Of a stretch of 64,000 nt of DNA, positions 56,401-61,000 are shown one piece after another. Each line of letters starts with the position of its first letter. Position 1 is the stretch's first letter. The stretch is taken from NCBI GenBank assembly GCA_030620095.1, contig JAUTXW010003396.1, positions 518,199 through 582,198 of the forward strand, in the 5' to 3' direction. Below the pieces are notes generated by a model. It was given only the letters and a program-made list of their open reading frames with translations. It ran no database searches and had not been told where the DNA came from. Made by a program: the position numbers and the translations under genes. Origin of the DNA: Kuschelorhynchus macadamiae (Eukaryota > Arthropoda > Insecta > Coleoptera > Curculionidae).

Positions 56401-57279
56401 TATAAAAAATTTTTCTTCAATCTATCTCCTTTCAAAATATAACCGTTTGGGCTTTGAGCGAACGACAGCAAAAAAATTTGAAAAAAAAAATTAAATTCAT
56501 TTTTTTAAACACAAGGAGCAAATCGTTCCAAAAGTTTCCTTAGACTTTTTCAAAGATAATGCCCTATAAGAATATTTTCCTCTATCAAAATATTTTTTGT
56601 TTTCATGGAAAAGTTGCATCGTTTGAGCACCAGAAAGCGTTCCATGAACCCATCCTGGTTTTTGACCCAAAGGTAATGAAAATTACTTCCCAAACCTCGA
56701 TTCCGTCGATTTTCAATAGGCTAATAAGACCGTAAAAAAGAACAATATTTCCATTTTCTAGACCGTTACCGTGTATCAAACTACACTGTAAAAAACTCAA
56801 CAATTTTTTTCATTAACAGACAGAAAATCAAATAAGTGTTCCTACCTAACAATAAACTTGCGACAAAATTATTGGAAAAACGAAAATTAACTAGACTAGG
56901 TACTTTCAAAAAGAAAACAAAAACTAACTTGTGATATCTTGAACAGAATAAAAGTTACCCTCTAAAAGATGTTTGTTTAGTTTGCATCTAAAAGATCTGA
57001 CGTTATCAGCATTTTTAATATTATTATCCAATTTATTAAACAATCTTACCTTACAAGTGAATTCGTTTACGTCACACGTAGTCACTTTGCAATCCGTTTC
57101 GTCGCTGTCATCGTTCGGTCCGCAATCTGGAACGTGGTCGCAGCGCCAGACCATCGGTATGCACCGTCGCGTGTTTTTGCATTTGAACTGGTTCAAGGGG
57201 CACACCTTCGAGCACATTTTGGGATCCTCGTCTGTTCCGTCGACGCAGTCTTTTTCACCGTCACACACCCAGTGGCGAG
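24956..57279 (-). CDS. LRP1: LDL receptor-related protein 1 (LRP1), partial, seven exons
   Basis: Large type I endocytic receptor of the cell surface that binds lipoproteins and other ligands in clathrin-coated regions. Exons in gene order: 57050-57279, 50299-50444, 42240-42348, 32935-33115, 32599-32701, 29574-29766, 24956-25393 (1400 nt). Phases match at every junction (1-0, 0-2, 2-0, 0-1, 1-2, 2-0, 0-0), and each join recreates an unbroken LDLa or EGF motif. The product covers the last LDLa repeats of cluster II, two EGF modules and the first YWTD blades, in the order known for LRP1. Introns of up to 15 kb consist mainly of transposons. The protein's start lies beyond 64000. Exons expected after 24956 appear only as damaged copies, so whether the locus makes a full protein is open. 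Confidence 0.88.
25480..25654 (-). pseudogene. Non-LTR retrotransposon endonuclease-RT linker, downstream of the nested mariner
   Basis: Minus-strand reading gives SAWNNI, then DWNSYKHLRNFTLATIRREKK at about 25620-25545, the segment that follows the APE endonuclease in Jockey/CR1-type ORF2. It is the continuation of 27771-28545 across the mariner at 25655-27768. RT domains are absent; the copy is truncated at about 25480, just upstream of LRP1 exon 7. Confidence 0.7.
26098..27103 (+). pseudogene. Mariner-like element A transposase, one frameshift
   Basis: DDE/D transposase of the Tc1/mariner superfamily. The start is taken at the ATG of MKYSLDERLQIVMLFYKC. Helix-turn-helix region at about residues 1-75 (EARRRFIANFHRN), then SISDAVREV. 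A frameshift near 26360-26470 leads into the catalytic domain: WTDEATF (first Asp), IHVWCGI, LGPIFFNGTLNG, WQHDGAPPH (second Asp), WPPNSPDLSVLDTFLWG (third Asp). By count 40 residues separate the second and third Asp, near the DD41D mariner group. The C-terminus KNGGHIENLCY is intact. Confidence 0.88.
27121..27339 (-). repeat. Inverted duplicate of the mariner A transposase N-terminus
   Basis: The right TIR encodes the same HTH-bearing N-terminus as 26098 onwards on the opposite strand (MKYSLDERLQIVMLFYKC, then QENGREARRRFIANFHRN), open for about 70 codons before a stop just outside the repeat. It differs by a few substitutions (for example Ala to Gly). If transcribed from the right end, a truncated DNA-binding polypeptide could result; there is no evidence that it is. 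Confidence 0.8.
27771..28545 (-). pseudogene. Non-LTR retrotransposon APE-type endonuclease domain
   Basis: Minus-strand pieces NNFDVMLLSETWLSERSDL at 28440-28360, then KEQIIDEPTRITGTSASLID, AIFVTNQTLI, and NISDHKVIYCDVNL at 27890-27840. These are the SETWL, PTRI...LIDxIF and SDHxxI motifs of the apurinic-like endonuclease of non-LTR ORF2. Many frameshifts. The mariner at 25655 inserted next to the last motif, and the element continues at 25654-25480. Confidence 0.8.
28570..29290 (-). pseudogene. Tc1/mariner-like transposase remnant
   Basis: In several minus-strand frames: MQTSVRTFI, then IMFTDDCTFYRNGFVNRHNF, AINVWAGIFGNIIGPFFLNG, TLNGARYLEF, NEAPPHHSRAV (second Asp replaced by Glu or Asn) and LWPP...DMTTLDLFCGEYVKDRVY. 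The order is that of the D-E catalytic domain with the N-terminus largely missing. No TIRs were found at the edges. Confidence 0.75.
29574..29766 (-). CDS. LRP1: LRP1 exon 6 of window: LDLa and EGF-like module
   Basis: 193 nt between acceptor TTTTTTTAG and donor CAG/GTAAGT. Encodes the seventh LDLa repeat (CDNDTKCITVQQLCDSRPDC, then LDGSDEGMRC with the acidic Ca-binding motif) and an EGF-like module (DHSFICSHVCHNAPDGVVC, SCPPHLHLQ). It enters in phase 2 and leaves in phase 0, matching its neighbours. The LDLa-EGF order matches the end of LRP1 cluster II. Confidence 0.92.
30095..30250. repeat. Short degenerate tandem repeat, two units
   Basis: Two units of about 75 bp share a GGGTTAAAACCACCCC / GGGTAACAACCCCCC core followed by GAGCCA-TTTTATTTA-AGCTAAAAT. 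Possibly part of a dispersed repeat. The remaining intron (29767-30094) shows nothing recognised. Confidence 0.5.
30280..30572 (+). pseudogene. Non-LTR reverse transcriptase palm fragment
   Basis: Encodes GVVQGSHLGPVLFLIFINDVV, then in a shifted frame a YADDLKF-type catalytic segment (CLYADDLKFLCAVQT) and WCKGNYLTLN. These are the GxPQGSxLGPxLF and YADD motifs of non-LTR RT. It is abruptly joined at about 30573 to an inverted 3' end of another element. Confidence 0.75.
30573..31035 (-). pseudogene. 3' end of a non-LTR element, copy 1
   Basis: Encodes KLVNGGIDCEILLQSVSFLV, PIRKTRQSQLFFERCHRTNY, then FDRLVYNYNRHFSAYDMF, the C-terminal tail of ORF2, followed by a 3' UTR with the motif CATCGGCTACGTCCTTAC at its end. 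The same tail and UTR occur at 38491-39107, so this is a repeated family, 5'-truncated here. Confidence 0.75.
31036..32190 (+). pseudogene. Non-LTR reverse transcriptase, degenerate
   Basis: Runs through RT motifs in mixed frames: RSAVDLISAIQTQV, AAIVSLDLRTAFDTVDH, LENREQFVVVNDFVSSKLH, IDCGVPQSSILAPTLFLIYI, FADDTVLVYF, LTLNVNKSSYIFI, TIKYLGLYID, HLQYRTAMW and LQNRAIKNL. The YADD equivalent is FADD. Several stops and frameshifts; the 5' part is missing. A C-terminal region is recognisable to about 32190. Confidence 0.8.
32191..32598. other. LRP1 intron, no recognised feature
   Basis: Probably the 3' UTR of the preceding retroelement followed by AT-rich intron; nothing else seen. Confidence 0.5.
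32599..32701 (-). CDS. LRP1: LRP1 exon 5 of window: split LDLa repeats
   Basis: 103 nt between acceptor CTATTTTAG and donor AACAG/GTATTG. Enters phase 1, leaves phase 2. It supplies the acidic half of the sixth LDLa repeat (CADGTDEGHKC), a linker with one N-glycosylation-type NNT site, and the beginning of the seventh repeat (CEYPNR). The joins with exons 4 and 6 recreate intact motifs. Confidence 0.92.
32702..32934. other. Short LRP1 intron
   Basis: The shortest intron of the gene in this window and the only one with no recognised transposon. Confidence 0.8.
32935..33115 (-). CDS. LRP1: LRP1 exon 4 of window: LDLa repeats 5-6
   Basis: 181 nt between acceptor TTTCTCTTTCAG and donor CAAG/GTATGA. 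Encodes the end of LDLa 5 (MFVCDSDLDCIDGSDEINC), a linker with NTT, and the start of LDLa 6 (CVSPNKHCDNDTKCI, SPMQMCDNRQ). Enters phase 0, leaves phase 1. The SDE calcium-binding motif is intact. Confidence 0.92.
33116..34039. other. LRP1 intron with unassigned open frames
   Basis: An 81-codon minus-strand frame (33469-33714: IRNAVENGKARLNQALGMIQ) and an overlapping plus-strand frame are open, in a stretch of higher GC (33190-33700) than its surroundings. I recognise neither. At 33955-34030 a CTGTCTGTCCGTC-type tract and TTCAAATTTCAG segment resemble the MITE at 9611. Confidence 0.35.
34040..35480 (+). mobile_element. Penelope-like element 1 between (TA)n tracts
   Basis: The coding part is bracketed by inverted repeats at 34152-34186 and 35394-35428 (TGTGTTTTCATTCC... 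and its near-exact complement), each bordered outside by (TA)n tracts (34070-34113 and 35429-35475). Beyond the tracts another short inverted match (GAGGCTATATA / TATATAGCCTG) continues. Penelope elements often carry complex terminal repeats. A GGCGAAACGTC motif at 35357-35372, typical of Penelope hammerhead-like termini, precedes the right arm. Confidence 0.75.
34203..35274 (+). pseudogene. Penelope-like RT C-terminus with GIY-YIG endonuclease
   Basis: Encodes the end of the RT palm (LWIGYVHDIFIIW), thumb and connector (TELEKFLTHVNSIHPRIQFT, LEENNKLPFLDVLV, YRKPTHTDRYLN), a basic region, and the GIY-YIG nuclease (HGVYSIPCQDCEKLYVGQTN, RRISARVEEH). The catalytic YVDD of Penelope RT reads YVHD here, losing an aspartate. 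An in-frame TAG at 34990-34992 splits the nuclease domain, after which the same frame runs to TAA at 35272-35274. The RT fingers are missing (5' truncation), so the copy is dead although otherwise well preserved. Confidence 0.88.
35655..35935 (+). repeat. Inverted partial copy of a transposase N-terminus
   Basis: Plus-strand sequence (SLANIQEPVATKALRIGIKN, VQKLVHGKK..., then a degenerate TKTNI region) corresponds to the N-terminal 90 residues of the transposase on the opposite strand at 37260-36960. It forms an inverted duplication around the truncated gene, more diverged than the arms of mariner A. Confidence 0.65.
35990..37260 (-). pseudogene. IS630/Tc1-type DDE transposase, several lesions
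   Basis: Starts MSNRKQFSGFLHPQAKKMV at 37260. HTH and linker follow (VAKALVIGIRTV, stop, KIVHEKKHNLLPKKVKKC), then KLIKMFGFRYKKDCNRRFL, VVFLDETWIFSNGSGSKSWQ (first Asp), VHHFACSSSTGFLPGASLLF, LIILDNAFYHSRI (second Asp), WKKSDIYDWLIKQ, LSPYHCQFN and IDLIWAGAKSYYEKHVKDG (third acidic residue near the DLIW block). Lesions: an in-frame TAG after the HTH, a frameshift near 36600 and another near 36245 within the third catalytic block. This is a different family from the TACAGGG mariners. Confidence 0.82.
37261..37599. other. Intron, nothing recognised
   Basis: AT-rich, no ORF or repeat boundary recognised. Confidence 0.5.
37600..38430 (-). pseudogene. Non-LTR RT C-terminal remnant
   Basis: Minus-strand reading shows the post-palm region: WSILNGLSLNTSKC, ILEYASPVWPPFYDVHISQI, ENVQNKFLRIYGFKLG, then DCVLSILGMSSLQNRRL and LLNGYIDCAYLL. 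Stops are frequent. It is adjacent to, but a different element from, the one ending at 38491. Confidence 0.75.
38491..39107 (-). pseudogene. Non-LTR element copy 2, 3' end
   Basis: Encodes FNFPYQGLTYNTRALLCGLQ, TLEFRRKKALLIFLHKLVNE, GNDCKILLKSV and PIRRTRRSRLFLERYHSTNY, then a 3' UTR ending with CATCGGCTACGTATTTAC and a (TTA)n-like tail (38491-38507). Same family as 30573-31035. The coding region is split from its upstream part (41727-42110) by a mariner. Confidence 0.8.
39108..41726 (+). mobile_element. Mariner-like element C with about 400-bp TIRs
   Basis: TA flanks (39106-39107, 41727-41728); ends TACAGGGTGTTTCTTAATTG and its complement. Arms 39108-39502 and about 41308-41726 match with a 40-50 bp indel (the right arm has extra sequence near 41425-41465). 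A TACAGGGTGTTAAAC motif inside the left arm at about 39219 repeats the terminus. It interrupts the non-LTR frame between AKHHLY and FNFPYQ. Confidence 0.92.
39839..40824 (+). pseudogene. Mariner-like element C transposase
   Basis: Starts MVEFTNEELADMHYMYGLAD; a small deletion shifts frame at SPEAR, continuing as RFPGRVIPDRRIFANVHRRL and TETGTF. Then TPEIEEAVLNSIDENPEL, STRKIGINLNIS, FYPYHIQRVQALLPRDLP across another shift. The catalytic domain (40228-40824) has MFTDEAIVEHHH (first Asp; about 20 following residues are missing), VNVWTGI, HLIGPFFLPEKLNG, LMHDGAPAHF (second Asp) and LPPRSPDLNSLDVFLWGHLK (third Asp, 41 residues between). The C-terminus CILQCGGHFQQLT is intact. It shares its N-terminal type with the fragment at 5111-5508. 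Confidence 0.85.
41727..42110 (-). pseudogene. Non-LTR element copy 2, RT connection region
   Basis: Minus-strand reading gives LHFHKRINPMHFIYLIDDV, VVTSFTDLGVIFDENLTFN, IGCLYNSLVRSVLEYCSAIW, SPSYQCHIDRIEKVQNRFAK: the LGVxFD and VLEYCSxIW motifs after the RT palm of Jockey/CR1-type elements. Open for 120 codons. It continues into 39107-38491 across mariner C. Confidence 0.82.
42240..42348 (-). CDS. LRP1: LRP1 exon 3 of window: LDLa repeats 4-5
   Basis: 109 nt between acceptor TTTATTTTAG and donor AAAG/GTAAGC. Enters phase 2, leaves phase 0. Encodes CDGKMDCPDGTDERDC (second half of LDLa 4) and CESNEFTCSNFECIPK (first half of LDLa 5). Each LDLa is split between exons at the same internal position, a regular pattern in this gene. 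Confidence 0.92.
42450..43005. repeat. Decayed tandem repeat with CAAAATGGCGGCC cores
   Basis: Four diverged units carry the series GGTATGAATATAAGAT or GGTACGAATCCAATAT followed by GGCGAAACAAAATGGCGGCC-like cores near 42535, 42640, 42780 and 42965. Spacing is irregular (about 105-185 bp). The core resembles ACTAAAATGGCGGCC at 50687. Confidence 0.55.
43447..45886 (-). mobile_element. Mariner-like element D, copy 1, about 475-bp TIRs
   Basis: TA flanks (43445-43446, 45887-45888); ends CAGGGTGTCCGGATTTG and complement. Arms extend to about 43922 and from about 45414, and contain an internal terminus-like motif GGGACACCCTGTATA at about 43780 and 45543. Copy 2 at 53812-56201 is inverted relative to this and very similar. 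Confidence 0.93.
44156..45261 (-). pseudogene. Mariner D transposase, copy 1
   Basis: The N-terminus starts on the minus strand at about 45279 (MEENQTFEHYEKYDML by comparison with copy 2). After GASEMYF a short AT-rich stretch ending TTTTTATTTAG interrupts the frame before YPERRQPNISTFYRIKK, likely a small intron. From there the frame is open: ASEKSIEIPKTVVQEIL, HPYKFRLVQHLQPGDAEHR, WSDEAHFSNSG (first Asp), LNVSCFILGTH, YFQQDGAPAHNSG (second Asp), WPPRSPDLSILDFFLRGYLE (third Asp; 41 residues between). A Trp usual after FFL is Arg here. The 277-codon main frame ends at 44156. It may be nearly intact if the intron is real. Confidence 0.8.
46270..46845 (-). pseudogene. Mariner E transposase remnant
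   Basis: Minus-strand pieces: IREEAVINVLACANADPSIS, ESEVGFNRESARNILKKHR, then directly WLGVLGSRIVGLILF (catalytic segment after the first Asp), a degraded FFGQFTSCKN...HNARICVNYLN, and VRWPARSPDLTPLDFFFWG with HIKGKVYLTQPGNLEILRNR. A deletion removed the first catalytic Asp region, and the HDGAPPH block has lost its Asp. It belongs to the enclosing element E. Confidence 0.75.
46976..49384 (+). mobile_element. hAT transposon family 5 (BED-finger type)
   Basis: Ends CAGGGGTGCTCAAAC and GTTTGAGCACCCCTG, a perfect 15-bp inverted repeat, and a perfect 8-bp duplication GTCTACAC at 46968-46975 and 49385-49392. Inserted into mariner E. Confidence 0.95.
47329..49006 (+). pseudogene. hAT-5 transposase (BED finger, GTF2IRD2/EPM2AIP1-like), three lesions
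   Basis: Starts MSAAKKSKTYHFNNDWEEEF, with a BED-type zinc finger CMVKDKCICLICRASVAIPK...RHHKTV at about residues 24-55. Then LRKRKVRDLISCL, AIRELQLSRPTVTRRIE, the core LQFDESTDMIDTAQLCIFIR, ITTDGAPAMTGNKNGF, HCIIHQQVLCSKVL, LHTGVRWLSRGKFLERF, and the C-terminal dimerisation part (QIALQLTAMFGSTYLCESAF, SEMKIIKSKYRNRLTDDHM). Lesions: an in-frame TGA at 47968-47970 just before ITTDG, a frameshift near 48050 and stops near 48294 and 48350. This family resembles the source of the vertebrate GTF2I-repeat-domain fusion protein. Confidence 0.88.
50299..50444 (-). CDS. LRP1: LRP1 exon 2 of window: LDLa repeats 3-4
   Basis: 146 nt between acceptor TTTTTTTTAG and donor CTGAG/GTATGT. Enters phase 0, leaves phase 2. 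Encodes DGQCIASHFYCDSIKDCRDG, SDEIDC (completes LDLa 3) and CNPETQIVCKPKADCLPSVL (first half of LDLa 4). Intact. Confidence 0.92.
50445..51189. other. LRP1 intron without recognised gene
   Basis: AT-rich. Contains ACTAAAATGGCGGCC at 50687-50701 echoing the tandem repeat at 42450-43005. Otherwise nothing recognised. Confidence 0.5.
51206..51577 (+). pseudogene. Penelope-like GIY-YIG endonuclease domain
   Basis: Encodes KDKTEHLSKSGVYSLGCGDC, SAVYIGQSGRRISTRVREHF, then SAFANHLLTTGHLF. GVY...AVYIG is the GIY-YIG pair; RRISTRVREH supplies the conserved Arg, and the NHLLTTGH segment is typical of Penelope proteins. The downstream segment LLEKGNYKG ends early by frameshift (family sequence continues LEKLEI...). 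Confidence 0.85.
51690..51766 (+). repeat. tRNA-Asp-like sequence (tRNA-derived)
   Basis: Contains an A-box-like TGGTAGAGTGG followed by TGGTCAGTATC, an anticodon-loop-like TGTCACG (anticodon GTC), and a perfect B box GGTTCAATTCC. The order closely follows metazoan tRNA-Asp. The acceptor stem does not pair well and two extra bases sit in the D region, so this is a tRNA-derived repeat (SINE-like head) or pseudogene, not a functional tRNA gene. It sits in the 3' region of Penelope-like element 2. Confidence 0.6.
51998..52034 (+). ncRNA. Hammerhead-like ribozyme motif in Penelope-like 3' region
   Basis: GGT, CTGATGA, T, GCC, loop TAAAAT, GGC, GAAA, CAC, GTG, TA, ACC in order. GGT pairs with ACC (stem I), GCC with GGC (stem II), CAC with GTG (very short stem III). 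CTGANGA and GAAA are the hammerhead core, and TA would be the cleavage-site UH. An extra T lies between CTGATGA and stem II. Penelope-like elements are known to carry hammerheads with minimal stem III. Folding and activity are untested. Confidence 0.5.
52085..52575 (-). pseudogene. Crypton-like tyrosine recombinase fragment
   Basis: Minus-strand reading gives FKNWYQSKTATAVSETLFLA, YFHEKSAILKSPSSLWCEYS, MLKSTLFIEENIDIS, then after a frameshift AKTLVAFLKRKNDGYRLKKF, NVFNREDVNKFMLGVPYD, IYLLMKVVMVMGVAGACRSN, ELCEMKMDNV. This is the N-terminal SAM-like domain plus the start of the catalytic domain: the Arg of ACRSNEL corresponds to the first catalytic Arg. The His and Tyr portion is lost at the junction with the Penelope 3' end at 52085. 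Family recognised from insect Crypton/XerD-like recombinases. Confidence 0.7.
52856..52981. repeat. Short inverted repeat (hairpin, about 125 bp)
   Basis: TTATATACTATATGGGATGTAAGTA at the left is mirrored by ACTTACATTCCATATAGTATAAA at the right (about 22 of 24 positions). The core contains TATAGCTCGGGC. Could be a small MITE. Confidence 0.6.
52982..53809. other. LRP1 intron without recognised gene
   Basis: A 93-codon minus-strand open frame (52955-53236) has no recognisable domain. Low-complexity CTCTTTCTCTCTC near 53012 and T-rich stretches. Nothing else seen. Confidence 0.45.
53812..56201 (+). mobile_element. Mariner-like element D, copy 2
   Basis: TA flanks (53810-53811, 56202-56203); ends CAGGGTGTCCGGATTTG and complement. 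Arms about 470 bp. Opposite orientation to copy 1, 8 kb away. Confidence 0.93.
54411..55522 (+). pseudogene. Mariner D transposase, copy 2 (nonsense mutation at the first catalytic motif)
   Basis: The start is within MEENQTFEHYEKYDMLACFI; after SEMF a short stretch ending TTTGTATTTAG precedes YPERRQPNISTFYRIKNNLL, a probable mini-intron that has lost about 20 bp relative to copy 1. Then NREAEEITVLANAE, ASEKSIGIPKTRVQELLKKH, and a TAG replacing the Trp codon immediately before SDEAHFSNSG (54914-54916). Downstream the frame is open: YFQQDGAPAHNSG, WPPRSPDLSILDFFLWGYLE, to the stop at 55522. All three catalytic Asp codons are preserved. Confidence 0.85.
56204..57049. repeat. LRP1 intron with two diverged tandem units
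   Basis: Units near 56370-56500 and 56515-56640 share CTTAGACTTTTTxxAAAGAxAATGxCCTATAA and a following TTTTCxTCxATC segment. The rest is AT-rich with no ORF. Confidence 0.5.
57050..57279 (-). CDS. LRP1: LRP1 exon 1 of window: LDLa repeats 1-3
   Basis: 230 nt between acceptor TGCTGTTTCAG and donor TGTAAG/GTAAGA. Enters phase 1, leaves phase 0. Encodes ARHWVCDGEKDCVDGTDED (end of LDLa 1), CPLNQFKCKNTRRCIPMVWR plus CDHVPDCGPNDDSDETDC (LDLa 2) and CDVNEFTCK (start of LDLa 3). The upstream exon lies beyond the window. The aromatic residue before CDG and the SDE/TDE motifs are conserved. Confidence 0.93.
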
Positions 57280-57304
57280 CTGAAACAGCAAAAACGAATA
57301 TAAA

Positions 57305-57450
57305 AACAAATTTACTACAAAAACTTTCACGGCTGGAACCAATTAAGATATCACGTAGACCGTGTCAAATTGGCACTAAGCTCCGACGTTTCGCCTGCCA
57401 TATTACGAAGCATCTTCAGGAATGTTTACTTCACGAGATCAAGACTCTGG
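57305..57450 (-). repeat. Penelope-like terminal fragment with hammerhead-like core
   Basis: Minus strand reads CTGAAGA, T, GC..., GGC, GAAACGTC, the same order CTGANGA-T-stem-GAAAC as at 51998-52034, followed by GGAGCTTAGTGCC and an ACACGGTCTACGTGATATC segment. No coding part is attached. Likely a solo terminal repeat of a Penelope-like element. Confidence 0.5.
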
Positions 57451-57836
57451 TGCCGTAATCATCATATGTTATTATTGGTTTATAAAATCTTAAAAACTTC
57501 ACAAGCGCCTTACCTATGTCAGCTATTTACTTCAATGACATTATATTCACTAGAAATGCGAATAAGTTTAGCATGCCTCTACATACCACAGACTTTTTGA
57601 AAAATCCAATATGACAACCTATTAGAACATTCATTAATTAATTTTACATAACAAAAAACAATAGCTTTTTTAATAATTCGATTTTAAAAGAATTAAAGTT
57701 TATGAAAACATGAATAAACAAACAAATTTAAACCAAAAAGTCGATTTGTTTTTTTCTTTGTTTAGCTCATGTGAGCGGTCGTTTTTGCGTCCACGTATCT
57801 GCCCATTGTTTTATGTAATTAGCGATGTAGAATCAC
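57451..57836. other. LRP1 intron, nothing recognised
   Basis: AT-rich, no ORF with coding character. Confidence 0.5.
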
Positions 57837-58041
57837 CAGTGGCGGCTCGTGGTGAATTATATTGGGAGGTCAATAACAAATTTAAAAATAGTCCTAACAC
57901 TGGAACCTGTGGTGGAAGATAGATCAAAATGCAAAAGTTCTAACCACACTACAGCATAACTTGTTACGTTCTGGAAGCGCGTTTTGCTAACCAAGTTAGC
58001 ATCATCATCGATGATATAAACTCTATATCACTGCTAACTTG

Positions 58042-61000
58042 CAGGGCCGTTTTTAGGGGTGTGCACGGTGTGCCGGCACAAAGGCGGCCAAATTATTGTG
58101 GCGGCCCCAGGCCGCCCGCTAAAAACACAAAATTAGCCATTTGATTACAAAAATATACCTATATTTTTGTTTTCAAAATAAAGAAAAATTAAATTACATT
58201 TTGTTAGGCTTTTAAGATAAAACATTCATATGAAATTTATTACCGGTCATTTCTTTTTTTGCTGTGCATGAGTTGCCGAAATTACTATAGACCTATTTAT
58301 AGCAGCGTTCCTTGGAAAAGCAATAAAAATGATAGATAAGGGCGGCCGCCTTTCAATGCAAAAATGTTTGTTTATACTTCATAATTGGTATGTGTACAGT
58401 ATATAGTTTTATATAGCTCTATATACTGTAGAATGGGGCAGTTTTTAAATGTTTTGTTTTTCTTTTTAGTATTCGATTAACTAGCGAGAGTTTAACAGTG
58501 ATATAAAGTGTTTGTTGTTTAGTTATTTTTTTCTACATTTTGCAAAAGTGAAATTTCAAAAGAAACAAATTTTCGTAATTTAAAAAGGTAAGTTCTTCGG
58601 ATAATTATTACTTTACTTAGTATTACCATCCAAATCCGCATCTTACGTTTTGGATTTAATATTAAACATGTGAAAAAAAAATTTTTTTAGCTTGAGATCA
58701 AAAAGTGGTTTATTGTTAATTTTATGTCTAGATTAATTTTCTATATTTCAAGTTTTAAAAAATGTATAAAGTAGTTTTACTAATTTACTTATCTAATAAA
58801 AATATAATAATTATATTCATTTTTTGGGTCATTTTAAAAACAAAATCTGATGCTAGATTACAATTTTACTTATTATTTATAAAAAATTCCATTTGGTGCG
58901 AACTTAATTGGGGATACTATAAAATTATATCTTCGCAGATTCAGAACTATTACATAAACTAAATTTTCTAACTTTAATTACCTTTCAATTTTATTTCCAG
59001 ATGTCCGATAGAAAACAAAACGTTTATCTGGAGCTCAATATAAAAAAAGAAAATTAGAAAAGGAAGAAAACAAAAAAAAATTAAGTGGATCTTTGCAAAA
59101 ATATTTAGTTCCATCAACATCGTCACAGGGTACAGATACAATTGAGGATGAAAATGTAAAGGATGCACATAAAGTAAGCGACCCTGAAGAAAAAAAACAC
59201 CCTGAATCAAATACAGAAATAGATAATGAAGAAAAGATGCTCTTAACCGATGATAATCCTAAAACTTAAACGAAGTTATCCCTGAAACTAATGATGATTT
59301 TGATGTCAGCGACCCATTCACCTGGCCGGATATTTTACAAAATCAAGTTATTGAGCAAATAGTACAAAACGATTTTCAGCATATAAAAAAAATTTCCTTC
59401 TGATGAATCGGGAAGGAAATTTTCTTCAACTCAATATTTTCGAATTTTGCCAAATGGTGAAAAAATTAAAAGAGCTTGGTTGGTATACTCTTGTAGAGCA
59501 AATAGCATTTTTTGTCTTTGTTGTAAAATATTTTTAAGGAAGTGTTTAAGTTAAATAGCAAAATGGGGTATTCTGATTGGCGACATCTTTCACATATTTT
59601 ATCCAAGCATGAATCTTCTGTACATCACTTGCAAGCTAATCAAAAATGGGTTGAGTTAAAAATGTCATTAAATAAAAAATTAACTATTGACAAAGAACGG
59701 CAAAATTATTTTGAACTTGAAAGGGAACGCTGGCTCTCTATCTTAAAAAGAGTTATTGCAATTATTCAATTTTTAGCTGGACAATCATTGGCATTTCGTG
59801 GAAAAAGTTCCGTCTTATACGAACAAAATAATGGCAATTTTTTAAAAGCTGTTGAAATGGTGGCAAAATTTGACCCAGTGTTATCCGATCATCTAAAAAA
59901 AATTACAAAGACCCAAGAATCAAAAAGTAAAATAACTCACTATTTGGGAATTCATTTTCAAAACGAAATAATTACTTTGCTAGCAAAAAATATTTGCCAT
60001 CATTTTACGACACTCTTAAAAAAATCCAAATATTTTTCCATAATTTTAGATTCTACTCCAGATGCAAGTCATACAGAGCAAATTACATTTGTAGTCAGAT
60101 ATGTAGACTGTAACGAAGAAAATGTTGTCATAAAAGAGTGTTTTTTGGGTTTTTTTCCTATTTTATATACAACTGGGGAAGGGATTTTTAACCTATTGGT
60201 TAATGATATTTTGCCTAAGTTTGAATTAGATATTAGGGATATAAGAGGTCAGGGCTATGATAATCGGGCCAATATGTCCGGAAAACATATCGGACTTCAA
60301 CAAAGGGTAAAAAATGTTAATTCCAGGGCTAAATTTGTTCCTTGCACCGCTCACACACTAAATCTAGTAATAAACGATTCCGCTAAAATCTCCCACGAAA
60401 CAATAAATTTTTTTAACATCGTGCAGGAACTGTATGTATTCTTTTCTTCTTCTCCTTTTCGTTGGGATGTTTTAAAAAAAAATGTTAGTAATTTAAATCT
60501 TACATCGGTAAGTGACACCCGATGGGAAAGCAGAGTTAAAGCGCTTAGACCACTTCGGAATCAACTAGGAAATATTTGTAAAGCTTTGGTTGAGCTTTCA
60601 GAAGATGTTACAAGAGACTCAAAAACAAAACTAAGTGCCAATTCATTATTAGAAAAAATAAAATCATTTATTAGTTATTAGTTAAAATTGACGTAGTCAG
60701 TAAATTATTGCAAAAAATTAATATTGATCTGACTCAGTGTGTCACATCATTAAAACATGTACTTAACTTTATTAACGAAATGCGATCGGACCAAAGTTTT
60801 AACACTTACATAGAAATTTCATCCAATTTAGCAAATGAAATTGATGTGGAACCAGATTTTCCAGAAGTTCGTATAAGGCGGAAAAAATCCCAATTTAGTT
60901 ATGAAAGTACAGACAATGTATTAACTAACGAACGAGAGAAATTTAAAATAAATTTTTATTATACTGTTATTGACCGAGCTAGAATATCAGTAGAAGAAAG

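Noticed and set aside
24956..57279. Vitellogenin receptor or LRP2 as alternative identity for the receptor gene
   Set aside because: The block FSNRHE-RGVDL followed by WTDVIDDKIYRG and LSTAEGLAVDW after the LDLa cluster matches LRP1 order best; not excluded without a search.
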